A stretch of 64,000 nt of DNA. Source: Rhodospirillaceae bacterium. GTDB lineage: Bacteria > Pseudomonadota > Alphaproteobacteria > Rhodospirillales > Casp-alpha2. The DNA lies in the NCBI GenBank assembly GCA_018665815.1, contig JABJBP010000021.1:122934-186933 (forward strand), given 5' to 3'. Under the pieces are notes generated by a model. The model worked only from the letters and a program-made list of their open reading frames with translations. It was not told the origin of the DNA and ran no database searches. How positions within the stretch are numbered: position 1 is the first letter of the stretch; each line of letters begins with the position of its first letter. Both the position numbers and the translations under genes were made by a program. Shown here piece by piece: positions 1 to 8,284 of this stretch.

Positions 1-204
1 TTTCCCCATGGACTCGAGTTTTTGCAGCTGATCCGTACTCGGCGTTAAATTATCGGGCGTAGGCTCCGCGGATATTTCTTCGGCGGTCAGCCCTCCAATT
101 TCGGGAGGCGTTGTTTCGCTTGCCGTCTGTGGCCTTGGCGCCAAGATCATCGGCGGTCGCGAAGCAGCAACCGGCAAGCTCGGCTCGCTCACGGTTTCCG
201 ACAT
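1..204 (-). CDS. Acidic proline-rich tail, partial at left edge
   Basis: An open frame runs off the left edge. From the ATG at 204 it encodes at least 68 residues rich in Pro, Glu, Ser, Thr and Ala with no recognised domain. It is in exactly the same frame as the lipoprotein that ends with TAG at 250-252, and the codons between (TCT GCC ACT GAG GTG and on) are open, so the composition simply continues across the stop. It is therefore either the C-terminal part of that lipoprotein cut off by a nonsense codon, or a small separate gene. I cannot see its end and I do not recognise a function. Confidence 0.45.
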   Translation of the reverse strand, partial: MSETVSEPSLPVAASRPPMILAPRPQTASETTPPEIGGLTAEEISAEPTPDNLTPSTDQLQKLESMGK

Positions 205-249
205 CGGCGTAACTGTGCCGGTCTTCTTGACCAACACCTCAGTGGCAGA

Positions 250-1086
250 CTATTCGCTTGCCTTAACCATTTCCGGCGCCAACTCGCTCTTTGGCTCTGC
301 TGTGTCTGCCGATGCTGTTGGTAGAGGCTCTAGTTCCAGTACGCCCGACAATTCCCCGACGCTTTCAGGCGCGGCAGCGCTTTGCGGCGGCGGCTCCACA
401 ACAACTTGCTGTGCCACGTGCAAGGGCCCGACATGATCGTGCACCATCGCCACAACCGCCGGCATGGCGTCCCCGACGATAAGATTGACGACCTCAACGG
501 AATTTCTATCCCACAGAACCTTATCAATCACGATTTCCCGGCTCCAGTCGGCAACAATTGTGCCATATGGCGCACGCAATTCCCATTTCGTCGTAATCCA
601 AACCACCGAACCTCGATTCCGCACTTTGGAAACTTTGCCGATCACGGATGGTCCCCGATTGTTAGCCTCTCCGGATAGGACGGCGGGTCTTTCCGAATCA
701 CGGAGAGATGCCGCCACGGCATCTGCCAGCACCAACGGCAGTGGGCCGCCAACCCCAGTTATGGGAAGCACGTGAATGACATTGGTGGATTGCACCAGCG
801 GCGGCGCTGGGGCAGGCATCATTTTCTGCTCCGTCACGGTCGCTGACTCGAGTGATGTGCAAGCCGCCATGGTGAACGGGCCAAAAACCGAAATCACCAA
901 AGCCAAGGTAACGGAACGAGCACGCGTGCGACAAACTTGTCGCCGATCGATTCGCGGAACCGTCAACGTGGCTGTCACTTCGCTACACCCCACCTGCGAC
1001 ATTCGTGAACCGAATGTATCAGGCCACAGGGGAAATTTCACCGAAAACCGCATCCATTGACTAGCAATCAAGATTTCGGCGCCCAT
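250..1086 (-). CDS. Putative lipoprotein with one copy of a repeated domain
   Basis: Unrecognised family. The N-terminus contains a basic stretch, a hydrophobic segment and a lipobox-like Met-Ala-Ala-Cys, so the product is probably a lipid-anchored envelope protein. The ATG at 1086 leaves a long leader before the signal; a GTG at 978 preceded by a G-rich site would give a more normal signal peptide. Residues about 100-215 resemble the two halves of the neighbouring lipoprotein (pattern: leading beta strand, LAxAVAxSL helix, GKV strand, Trp-containing strands, trailing helix). The last about 60 residues are Pro/Glu/Ala-rich. It overlaps the upstream lipoprotein gene by 19 bp if the first ATG is used. 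The TAG stop may be a nonsense mutation. Confidence 0.6.
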   Translation of the reverse strand: MGAEILIASQWMRFSVKFPLWPDTFGSRMSQVGCSEVTATLTVPRIDRRQVCRTRARSVTLALVISVFGPFTMAACTSLESATVTEQKMMPAPAPPLVQSTNVIHVLPITGVGGPLPLVLADAVAASLRDSERPAVLSGEANNRGPSVIGKVSKVRNRGSVVWITTKWELRAPYGTIVADWSREIVIDKVLWDRNSVEVVNLIVGDAMPAVVAMVHDHVGPLHVAQQVVVEPPPQSAAAPESVGELSGVLELEPLPTASADTAEPKSELAPEMVKASE

Positions 1087-2102
1087 TTCGGAAGAGCCGG
1101 TTGCGCTGGAAGCTTCGGTTCGGGCGACAATTCGGGCGGCGGCAGGACCGGGCGTATGCCGTTCTTAACGACATCCGTTTTTAATCGGCGATCCGCGGCG
1201 AGCCTAAATCGCACCGTCTCTTCAGCTCTGGTCAAAACATCCTTAACGCCCCCGACGGCCGCAGCAGCAATCACCGCCGCGGTTTCCCCCCAACGTCCGT
1301 CAAAGGTCCCGGCCGGCACTTCGTTTCGCTGCACCGCATGGCCGACAATGCCGCCATCGGGATATGTGACCCTCCAACGAATTTCAACTTTCTGACGTCC
1401 ATTCGACGGCGGCGTAACTCGAATATGACCGTCAAGAATATGCCGCGCCGCCATTTTTTCCGACGTCACTGCGACTTTTGCCCTCATTAGCGCGAAACGC
1501 ATCGCGCGGGTGAGCGATTTGTCACCATCCCCCGGCGAATCGCGAATAGGCTTCACCCACACACCGGCAGACACCGGAATAACTGCTTTCAGCGTTTCAT
1601 CTTCGGGCTCCACCGCTTCCGCCACCAGCCGGCCCGCATCAGCGCCAACTTTAGCAATAATTTGTGGTGAGCCCCACCGCCAGTCAAATCCACTGCCTTC
1701 TACATCCTGGCTGAAGGTGAAGAACGGCTCGCTCTCACCAAGAAGGAGACTCCAATGTATTCGCGCGACCTTGCCAGCGGCGGTTGGCGACTCCAGTGCG
1801 TCCACCCGCCCTTTGAGCGTATATTTCAACGAATTGGCTTCGTCCGCTGTCGCCGGTATTCCACGGCGCACCAGATCTTCCGCGACTGATTTGGCTAATA
1901 ATTTTGCCATCGGCGCCGGCGGCCCATCAAGCATCTGGACCCGTACGCCACCACCGTTATCGCGCGCAATTAACTCCGCCGCCCCGGAGCCAGGCAACGA
2001 CTGAAATGGTTTGGGTAGCTGGCCGCAAGCGGCCACCATTAATTCAATGGATACGATCATGCCTACAAACGAACTACGCGATACGGGCACTGCGCTGGGC
2101 AT
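1068..2102 (-). CDS. Putative lipoprotein with two copies of a repeated domain
   Basis: Unrecognised 344-residue protein with a signal sequence ending in a lipobox (MVAAC, Cys about residue 26; the start could also be the Met at 2060). After the anchor there are two similar units, about residues 50-165 and 175-290, each with a short strand, an AxxLAxxVAxxL-type helix, a GxV strand, a Trp-containing strand pair and an Ala-rich helix. The C-terminal 40 residues are Pro-rich. It precedes the second lipoprotein and lies 76 bp downstream of the M24 gene, so it may be read from the lgt operon. The role is unknown; envelope location is inferred from the lipobox. Confidence 0.65.
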   Translation of the reverse strand: MPSAVPVSRSSFVGMIVSIELMVAACGQLPKPFQSLPGSGAAELIARDNGGGVRVQMLDGPPAPMAKLLAKSVAEDLVRRGIPATADEANSLKYTLKGRVDALESPTAAGKVARIHWSLLLGESEPFFTFSQDVEGSGFDWRWGSPQIIAKVGADAGRLVAEAVEPEDETLKAVIPVSAGVWVKPIRDSPGDGDKSLTRAMRFALMRAKVAVTSEKMAARHILDGHIRVTPPSNGRQKVEIRWRVTYPDGGIVGHAVQRNEVPAGTFDGRWGETAAVIAAAAVGGVKDVLTRAEETVRFRLAADRRLKTDVVKNGIRPVLPPPELSPEPKLPAQPALPKWAPKS

Positions 2103-2178
2103 CCTTCACATCAACGTACAAGTCGCCACCAATCCCAGGACCATAAAGATTGTAAAAAACAACAAATGGGGCATCGTC

Positions 2179-3330
2179 CTATTTGACAACCAAATCCAAT
2201 GGTGAGCGTGACAGGCGTTCATTGCCCGACTCCGTCACCAAAACCGTCTCGCCCAGGGTCATCCCCAAAGTCGCATCAGAATCGAATATGATCATGTGAC
2301 AAAATATCACCATGCCAGGTTCAAAATTCCGCGCATTTCCTTCGTACATCATAGCCCAATCCATCCAGGTCGGCGAGAACGTCGTGCCCAGACTGTAACC
2401 GCAGGCATTCAGCCGGTGCTCGTGCAGGCCCGCCTTGTCCATAACTTCTGCATGGGCGCTAAAGGCGTCTCCGAAAGTTTTCCCTGGGGTCACATTGGCC
2501 TCGACGGCACCAAGCGCATCTGATGCCGCATCAAACAAATACCGCTGGCGATCAGGCGGCGTGCCGACCACGAATGTCCGCATCATGGCGGCATGGTAGT
2601 GCCGGTACGCCCCGGCCCATTCTAGCGTCAACTGATCTTGTGCATCCAATTTGCGGCGTCCCGAGTAGTACCGGCACAAAAGGGAATCGCGACCGGACCC
2701 GATAATGAATTCGTTGCCCGCGTAGTCGCCACCGCCGGCAAAAACCGCGCCTTGCATGGCCGCCAATATCTCACCCTCGGATGCCCCAGCACCCGTCAAT
2801 TCGACTGCCGCATCATAAGCATCATCGGCCAATTCGGCGGCACGGCGTACATAAGTGATTTCTGCCGGACTTTTGATGATGCGGAATTCACTGACCAAAT
2901 CCGAGGCATCGTCCAACGAACAGAATCCCTCGAGTGCTGCGTCAACTTTGCGACCGTTCGCAGCAGTCAGGCCATAAGCTTCCCATTCAATGCCAAGCTT
3001 ACCGTCACGGCAGCCGCATTCTTCCAAAACATCGCGCAGCGCCTCAGCCGGCCCGGCATCAGGGCGATCTACCCAAACTCGAATATCTTCAATGACGGAG
3101 GTGTGTTGCGCCTGACGCAAATCAGGTGCCCTGGTCAACAAAACCATACGTCCATCGGCGCCCAAATAAAGGCATTGGAAAAAACAGTATCCGAAGGTGT
3201 CATACCCGGTCAGATAAAACATACTTTCCTGGCGGAACATGAGTAGGCCACCAAGTCCCTTCGCCTGCATGGCATCGCAGACACGACGGCGGCGGTCCGC
3301 AAGCTCATCAACTGTAAAATGTAGCGCCAT
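2179..3330 (-). CDS. M24-fold (creatinase/prolidase-like) hydrolase with altered metal site
   Basis: A 383-residue protein with the creatinase-type N-terminal domain (about 1-155) and the pita-bread M24 domain (about 160-375). In metal-dependent prolidases and aminopeptidase P the site is Asp, Asp, His, Glu, Glu. Here the aligned positions read E237, A248 (in YHAAMMRT instead of YxSDxTRT), Y312, about H345, and E361, so a normal dinuclear site is unlikely. Creatinase is a known metal-free member of this fold, and ectoine hydrolases are related, so C-N bond hydrolysis of a small compound is more likely than peptide cleavage. The start directly abuts the pgeF stop, so it is the last well-defined gene of the lgt operon. 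Substrate unknown. Confidence 0.8.
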   Translation of the reverse strand: MALHFTVDELADRRRRVCDAMQAKGLGGLLMFRQESMFYLTGYDTFGYCFFQCLYLGADGRMVLLTRAPDLRQAQHTSVIEDIRVWVDRPDAGPAEALRDVLEECGCRDGKLGIEWEAYGLTAANGRKVDAALEGFCSLDDASDLVSEFRIIKSPAEITYVRRAAELADDAYDAAVELTGAGASEGEILAAMQGAVFAGGGDYAGNEFIIGSGRDSLLCRYYSGRRKLDAQDQLTLEWAGAYRHYHAAMMRTFVVGTPPDRQRYLFDAASDALGAVEANVTPGKTFGDAFSAHAEVMDKAGLHEHRLNACGYSLGTTFSPTWMDWAMMYEGNARNFEPGMVIFCHMIIFDSDATLGMTLGETVLVTESGNERLSRSPLDLVVK

Positions 3331-4101
3331 TCAATTCGTCTCCATGACCAGCGCGGACAATCCGCGTCCATAATCAGCTTCACCTTTGTGTGTCGCACGT
3401 CGATAGCTAAAAAATCGATTGCTTTCCTCATAGGTATCGACCCCGACGTCTTCCACGGAGGCCAAATTTAAGCTTTGCAATCGATCCATGATGAAAGTCG
3501 CTAAATCGAACATGAAATGCGTTTGACGATCGGCAGGCAAAAAATATGTTTCGTAATCTGTACTGACTGCGATGAACGAAGCCTTGAATTCCGGCCCAAC
3601 TTCATAGGATTGCTGACGAATACACGGCCCCAAGGCGGCAATAATGCGGCTTCGTGCGCCGCCCAGTTCCTCCATGGTGTCGATTGTGGCTTGAAGCACA
3701 CCACCCAGTGCCCCTTTCCAGCCGGCATGGGCCGCACCTATTACACCGGCTTCGGCATCGGCGAACAGAACCGGCGCGCAATCGGCGGTCATGATACCCA
3801 AAGCAATGCCAGGCACTTGAGTAACCAAAGCATCCACTTGTGGCCGATTGTCGATTGACCAAAGCTTTTCAACGACGGCAACTTCTGACGAATGCACTTG
3901 ATAGGCAGTCGTCAGCACGTCCGCCGTGCTGGAAATTCGGGACATGGCGTTTTCGCGGTTTTGGCGCACATTCTTTGCATCATCACCGGACCCATATCCG
4001 CAATTTAGCGAAGAAAAAATTCCCTCGCTAACGCCGCCATCCCGCGTGAAAAAACCATGGCGTAAAGTAAGAGTTCCGGAAAGATTATCGGCAGTAATCA
4101 T
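3331..4101 (-). CDS. pgeF: Purine nucleoside phosphorylase / YfiH family (PgeF)
   Basis: A 256-residue member of the YfiH/LACC1 family, close to the usual length. Motifs visible are GFFTRDGGVS near the N-terminus, the TADCAPV Cys motif, the AAHAGWKG His motif and ALGPCI; these form the Zn and active site of the family. Family members cleave purine nucleosides phosphorolytically and, in bacteria, have been reported to remove mis-incorporated L-Ser from a peptidoglycan precursor (PgeF). The protein is cytosolic. It sits 51 bp downstream of midA and its stop touches the M24 start, matching the common alphaproteobacterial lgt-midA-pgeF order. Confidence 0.9.
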   Translation of the reverse strand: MITADNLSGTLTLRHGFFTRDGGVSEGIFSSLNCGYGSGDDAKNVRQNRENAMSRISSTADVLTTAYQVHSSEVAVVEKLWSIDNRPQVDALVTQVPGIALGIMTADCAPVLFADAEAGVIGAAHAGWKGALGGVLQATIDTMEELGGARSRIIAALGPCIRQQSYEVGPEFKASFIAVSTDYETYFLPADRQTHFMFDLATFIMDRLQSLNLASVEDVGVDTYEESNRFFSYRRATHKGEADYGRGLSALVMETN

Positions 4102-4152
4102 TGTCGGATTATGGGCTCCTGACCCGAATTTGAAAACCTAATCGGTGGCAGA

Positions 4153-5232
4153 TTATTCAAACCCCGGTGGCATTGGGCCACCACTTGAGGTCAATGCCAT
4201 CACTTTGAATAAATCGCCCATTGAATCCGGCGTGGTCAACCTGTTCAGAGCAGAGCCGATATCTGCGGCCTGACGCTCAGACGCGTTCGCCGACAACTGC
4301 TGGGCACGTTCGCGTATGCCCAGAGATCTGAGGAAATTCCCTTGCCCAACAGGCCCATAAATCTGTGCGCCACCATCCAAGGCCGCCATTGAAATAGCTG
4401 AAAAATCCACATGTGCGGTGATATCCGCATCGCCCGGGGCTTGCAGCACATTGTGATATGCATGCTCCTTAACGGCTTGCAGTGTGTCGACGTTCGATCC
4501 TTCCACATACCCATAGTCGATAATCAGCGCGGCACCGCCTTCGCCAACAATTCGGGATGTCATTTCACCAACCATGCCTTGTGCCGCCGTATTGATCTCG
4601 AAGACTGCTCCGCCAGGCAATGTTTCCAATGTCGATGGTATGTACGGATTAGTGTGTTGGGGCGGTGACAGTTGAAATTGCAAATCACCATTGCTGTCAG
4701 CACCGATTAATCGCTCCTGCCAACCCGCTGCACTGCGCTCGAATTGCCGAATTGGCAGGGCATCAAAAAACTCATTGGCGATAAAAATGGCGGGTCCGGC
4801 AGCCAGACTTGTAAGATCTTCATGCCAGGATGGTCCGAATTCTGACAAGGCGGCGGCTTGCGTTTCCCCTAAGATAGGGCTCGTCTCAATGAAGTTGACC
4901 TTCAGTGCATCCAGAAATGCTGGTGCCTGATTTGCGGCACGAAGCGCATCGCTCATCAGTGTCCCGCGGCCAGGCCCCAACTCTACCAGTTGAACCGGAT
5001 TGGGCGCGCCAAGAGATTCCCATACCGCAACGGCCCAAAGCCCAACCAATTCCCCAAACATTTGCGATATTTCAGGTGCAGTGATGAAATCGCCGCCTTC
5101 GCCAAAGGGATCACGATTGCGATAGTAGCCATGTTCCGGGTGGGCCAAACACAAATGCATGTACTCGGCGACACTCATCGGCCCTTCGAGTTGGATGCGT
5201 CGGCGGATGTGATCAAGCAGCCCGGCCATCAA
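4153..5232 (-). CDS. midA: SAM-dependent methyltransferase, MidA/NDUFAF7 family
   Basis: A 359-residue class I methyltransferase. The SAM-binding glycine-rich motif VELGPGRG is at about residue 84-91, and N-terminal sequence features (MSVAEYM, HPEHGYY, DFITAPEISQMFGE) are signature blocks of the MidA family. The mitochondrial orthologue NDUFAF7 methylates an arginine of complex I subunit NDUFS2, so a role in respiratory complex I assembly is inferred from the family. The start is 10 bp downstream of the lgt stop and the gene is followed by pgeF, so all three are probably co-transcribed. Confidence 0.9.
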   Translation of the reverse strand: MMAGLLDHIRRRIQLEGPMSVAEYMHLCLAHPEHGYYRNRDPFGEGGDFITAPEISQMFGELVGLWAVAVWESLGAPNPVQLVELGPGRGTLMSDALRAANQAPAFLDALKVNFIETSPILGETQAAALSEFGPSWHEDLTSLAAGPAIFIANEFFDALPIRQFERSAAGWQERLIGADSNGDLQFQLSPPQHTNPYIPSTLETLPGGAVFEINTAAQGMVGEMTSRIVGEGGAALIIDYGYVEGSNVDTLQAVKEHAYHNVLQAPGDADITAHVDFSAISMAALDGGAQIYGPVGQGNFLRSLGIRERAQQLSANASERQAADIGSALNRLTTPDSMGDLFKVMALTSSGGPMPPGFE

Positions 5233-5242
5233 CGCTTCCTCT

Positions 5243-6037
5243 TCAACCCCGCCGCCAACCCCAAACGATGAAGCCAGCGCCGATTAGAAACATCGGCAAA
5301 GAGAGCCATTGTCCCATGGTACCACCGAGTGCCAAGAACCCCAGATGTGCGTCCGGTTGGCGGAACATTTCGACAATTCCGCGAGCAACGGCATAACCGG
5401 CGATAAATACGCCTGTGAGAACGCCCGGACGATTGCGGATATTTTCTGAACGCCACATCAGATTGAGAATGATAAACAGGACGGCGCCCTCAAGAATTGC
5501 CTCGTAAATTTGGCTCGCATGGCGCGGTTCTGGGCCACCGCGTGGGAACACCACCGCCCAAGGTACATCAGTGACCCGACCAAATAATTCACCGTTGATA
5601 AAATTCGCAATCCGCCCGAAGAACAATCCGACAGGTGCAGCGCAAGCCATCAGATCACCGACCACCATCGGTTTGAGGCCACGGCGCCGACAGAAAATCC
5701 ATCCCGCAACCGCCACTCCAAGAAGCCCGCCATGGAAGGCCATGCCGCCGCGCCAGACCGCCAGAATTTCCGATGGATGAGCAGCGTAGTAGCTGAAATT
5801 ATAAAATAAAATATAGCCAACGCGGCCGCCAATAATAACGCCTAGCGTCGTCCATACGAGTAAATCATCAATATGTTCCTCGTTGATATCTTCTTGCGAC
5901 GCGGCAGCGCGGCGGCGCAAAAGCCGCCAACCGATGACTAGGCCGGCAATGTATGCCAATGCGTACCAGCGCACCACGAAAGGGCCGAAAGAAACTAATA
6001 TCGGGTCGATGCTTGGAAAAGGAATGGCTAAAAGCAT
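5243..6037 (-). CDS. lgt: Phosphatidylglycerol--prolipoprotein diacylglyceryl transferase
   Basis: A 264-residue polytopic inner-membrane protein of normal Lgt length. It contains the Lgt signature GRIANFINGELFGR with the conserved Arg and Asn, and an early HGGLLG motif with the essential His. It transfers diacylglycerol from phosphatidylglycerol to the lipobox Cys of prolipoproteins, the first step of lipoprotein maturation. It heads the minus-strand operon with midA and pgeF; two putative lipoproteins lie at the distal end of the same strand. hldD stops 18 bp upstream of its start. Confidence 0.95.
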   Translation of the reverse strand: MLLAIPFPSIDPILVSFGPFVVRWYALAYIAGLVIGWRLLRRRAAASQEDINEEHIDDLLVWTTLGVIIGGRVGYILFYNFSYYAAHPSEILAVWRGGMAFHGGLLGVAVAGWIFCRRRGLKPMVVGDLMACAAPVGLFFGRIANFINGELFGRVTDVPWAVVFPRGGPEPRHASQIYEAILEGAVLFIILNLMWRSENIRNRPGVLTGVFIAGYAVARGIVEMFRQPDAHLGFLALGGTMGQWLSLPMFLIGAGFIVWGWRRG

Positions 6038-6055
6038 GTTGGAAATACACCGTGC

Positions 6056-7060
6056 CTATCGGTAAGGGTCTGACGTATCGAGATAGCCATTGACGTATTG
6101 CGCAACCCCGTCTTCCAATTCAGTCATCGGTTTATCGTATCCTGCACGGCGCAAACGTTCCATTTTTGCTTCGGTGAAATATTGGTATTTGTCGCGAATA
6201 TCGAGTGGTGTATCGACAAAAGTAATCATCGGTTCGCGACCCAATGCCCGGTACACGGCGCTGGCCAGATCGGCAAAACTTCGGGCTTTCCCGGTCCCGC
6301 AGTTAAACAGACCATTGACAGTAGGATTGTCCAGGAGCCACAGCACGATATCTACGCAATCTCCCACCCAAATAAAGTCACGCAGTTGCCCCCCGTCCGC
6401 ATAATCAGGGTGATGAGACTTAAAAAGCACTGCCGCATCGCCTGCACGGGCGCGCGGATAAACCTGTGAAACAACACTGCTCATGCGGTCTTTGTGGACT
6501 TCGTTCGGGCCATAAACATTAAAGAATTTTAAACCGGCCCACTGTGGTGGCTGCGAATTCGCGTCGCCCAAATTCCTCAATATCTTCCGATCAAACAGAT
6601 GTTTGCTTCGCCCGTAAAGATTGAGCGGCTGCAATTTTCGTAATGCATTAGTTGACGGATCATCATCAAAGCCTTTTGACCCGTCGCCATACGTCGCCGC
6701 CGACGATGCATAAATGAGCCGGACACGATTGGCCGCACACCAGTTCCAGATTTGACAGGACAAATCGAAATTATTGCGTTTGATGAGGCCGGCGTCGGTT
6801 TCCGTGGTCGCTGAAATCGCGCCCATATGAATGACCGCTGTCACCGCATCAGCATTGTCATCCAAAAAAGCGAACAGATTTTCGGGCTCAATCGTCGCAG
6901 AAATTTCGCGTTTTTCCAGATTGCGCCATTTCTCACCGCCATTGCGATCAACAATGACAAGAGGCCCTAAACCTTTGTTTTCCAGGCCCCAGGCAATGTT
7001 CGAACCGATAAAACCGGCACCGCCGGTGATGACATACATGGCATTCCTCGTTGAGGACAA
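6056..7060 (-). CDS. hldD: ADP-L-glycero-D-manno-heptose-6-epimerase
   Basis: A 334-residue extended SDR epimerase. The NAD(P)-binding motif GGAGFIGS is at about residues 13-20 and the YxxxK catalytic pair appears in LYGRSK. Family blocks such as FFNVYGPNE and HKDRMSSV, matching the HldD/RfaD family, are present. It converts ADP-D-glycero-D-manno-heptose to the L-glycero form used in the LPS inner core. This supports a lipopolysaccharide-bearing Gram-negative host. It is divergent from ubiK, with about 120 bp between them, and lies just upstream of lgt on the same strand. Confidence 0.93.
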   Translation of the reverse strand: MSSTRNAMYVITGGAGFIGSNIAWGLENKGLGPLVIVDRNGGEKWRNLEKREISATIEPENLFAFLDDNADAVTAVIHMGAISATTETDAGLIKRNNFDLSCQIWNWCAANRVRLIYASSAATYGDGSKGFDDDPSTNALRKLQPLNLYGRSKHLFDRKILRNLGDANSQPPQWAGLKFFNVYGPNEVHKDRMSSVVSQVYPRARAGDAAVLFKSHHPDYADGGQLRDFIWVGDCVDIVLWLLDNPTVNGLFNCGTGKARSFADLASAVYRALGREPMITFVDTPLDIRDKYQYFTEAKMERLRRAGYDKPMTELEDGVAQYVNGYLDTSDPYR

Positions 7061-7180
7061 TTGCGCAATCGAATTTCAGCCCTTATAGGCCCCACCTCAA
7101 GGCCCGGCAAGGTCAGCAGTTGTCAGTATCAAGTCACCAATCCATAATGTGATCACCGCGGTTAACGCAGGAATTTGATC

Positions 7181-7498
7181 ATGCAAACTTCGAACAAAAT
7201 ATTTGATGACCTCGCCCGGGTGGCGAACGGTGCCGTATCAACGCTTGTCGGCGTGAAGGATGAAATCGAAAGCCTTGTCCGCCAAAGGGTCGATCGAATA
7301 TTGGCCGACGCTGATATGGTGTCGCGTGAAGAGTTCGACGCGGTCAAAGCCATGGCCGCCAAAGCTCGTGCCAAGCAAGATCGATTGGCGAAACGACTTT
7401 CAGTCCTGGAAAAAGCGACTTCCTCCAAACGCCCACGCACAGCGCCGAGGAAAAAGGCCGCAAATACCAAAACCTCCCAAACCAAACCAAAAAAGTAG
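7181..7498 (+). CDS. ubiK: UbiK accessory factor (BMFP / DUF526)
   Basis: A 105-residue protein with the UbiK pattern: an N-terminal amphipathic helix (KIFDDLARVANGA), a middle region, a C-terminal coiled coil (VSREEFDAVKAMAAKARA, ending in RLSVLE), then a Lys/Ala/Pro-rich tail. In Escherichia coli UbiK binds UbiJ and promotes aerobic ubiquinone synthesis. The ATG at 7181 is preferred over the TTG at 7175 because an AGGA site lies about 8 bases upstream. The gene is monocistronic by position, with a 275-bp gap to the next gene. Confidence 0.85.
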   Translation: MQTSNKIFDDLARVANGAVSTLVGVKDEIESLVRQRVDRILADADMVSREEFDAVKAMAAKARAKQDRLAKRLSVLEKATSSKRPRTAPRKKAANTKTSQTKPKK

Positions 7499-7588
7499 CT
7501 CCAATGCGACTTACCGGCGCATAGCTTTGGCAGGCGTTGTTTCAACAAATGACGCCCGCCGAACTGGCCCAGGCTTCATTGACACGCT

Positions 7589-7597
7589 TTATCCACA
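7589..7597 (+). other. Single perfect DnaA-box-like nonamer
   Basis: TTATCCACA occurs here, in the 275-bp gap between ubiK and ybjN. It is a lone copy, so it is more likely a chance match or a minor DnaA site than part of an origin. The rest of the gap (7499-7773) holds a CTAGG/CCTAG inverted repeat near 7650 and the longer stem-loop at 7684-7716. Confidence 0.3.
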
Positions 7598-7683
7598 AAT
7601 ATTCACGACTTGTCGTAATTTCCCGCTTGCACGTGAATCGCGCTTGAGGCTAGGCTACACCTAGTACAGACCGAGGATGGAAA

Positions 7684-7716
7684 CACAATATCTAGCGGGT
7701 TTAGCTATATATTGTG
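7684..7716. repeat. 13-bp inverted repeat with 7-base loop upstream of ybjN
   Basis: The arms at 7684-7696 and 7704-7716 are complementary with one mismatch (CACAATATCTAGC against GCTATATATTGTG), with loop GGGTTTA. It lies 57 bases before the ybjN start codon and has no T-run, so it is a candidate operator or a leader hairpin rather than a terminator. Confidence 0.6.
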
Positions 7717-7773
7717 CAACTGCCGAAAACGGTCCGCACTTCGAGAATTGCCGCCGGCAAAGGAGGAGTGGGC

Positions 7774-8277
7774 ATGACCAGCCTAGATGCCGCAAGCGAA
7801 ACCAACACGCATCACCCCATCGACATCGTTGAACAACTTGTTGAGTTCAATGAGTGGACGTTTGATCGTCGTAGCAATGAAGAAATGGCTGTGCAGGTTC
7901 CTGGAAGTTGGTGTGATTACAGTCTGTATTTCGCCTGGAACGATGAAATGGAAGCGATCCATTTTACCTGTGCTTTTGATATGCGTGTATCCGAAGATCA
8001 ATTGCCACGGGTTCAAGAACTTCTAGCCATGGTGAATGAAAAACTTTGGCTTGGACATTTTGGGGTCTGGACCGACGAAGGTTTACCAATGTTCCGCGCC
8101 ACGCTACCGTTGCGTGGCCAGCAATCGCTAGCGGTTGAACAGACCGAAGACATGGTCGAAACCGCGTTACTAGAATGTGAGCGCTTTTACCCGGCATTCC
8201 AGTACGTAATTTGGGGTGGCAAGCAAGCGCCGGACGCCATCGAGGCGGCGATGATCGACACAGTAGGCGAGGCTTAG
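7774..8277 (+). CDS. YbjN domain-containing protein
   Basis: A 167-residue acidic protein with the YbjN fold (related to type III secretion chaperones), seen as an N-terminal helix before a WxxxR segment, then antiparallel strands (YSLYFAWNDEMEAIHFTCAFDM) and a long helix (LPRVQELLAMVNEKLWLGHF). Its biochemical role is unknown; E. coli YbjN affects motility and stress tolerance. The start at 7774 is chosen because of the strong AAAGGAGG site just upstream; a GTG at 7714 is in frame but overlaps the hairpin. proC begins 7 bp after its stop, so the two are co-transcribed. Confidence 0.85.
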   Translation: MTSLDAASETNTHHPIDIVEQLVEFNEWTFDRRSNEEMAVQVPGSWCDYSLYFAWNDEMEAIHFTCAFDMRVSEDQLPRVQELLAMVNEKLWLGHFGVWTDEGLPMFRATLPLRGQQSLAVEQTEDMVETALLECERFYPAFQYVIWGGKQAPDAIEAAMIDTVGEA

Positions 8278-8284
8278 CAGCACC

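Noticed and set aside
250..252. TAG read as pyrrolysine because a corrinoid methyltransferase system is in the window
   Set aside because: The TAG is in an unrelated lipoprotein, the methyltransferase here is UroD-type with no TAG, and pyrrolysine use is not expected in this lineage.
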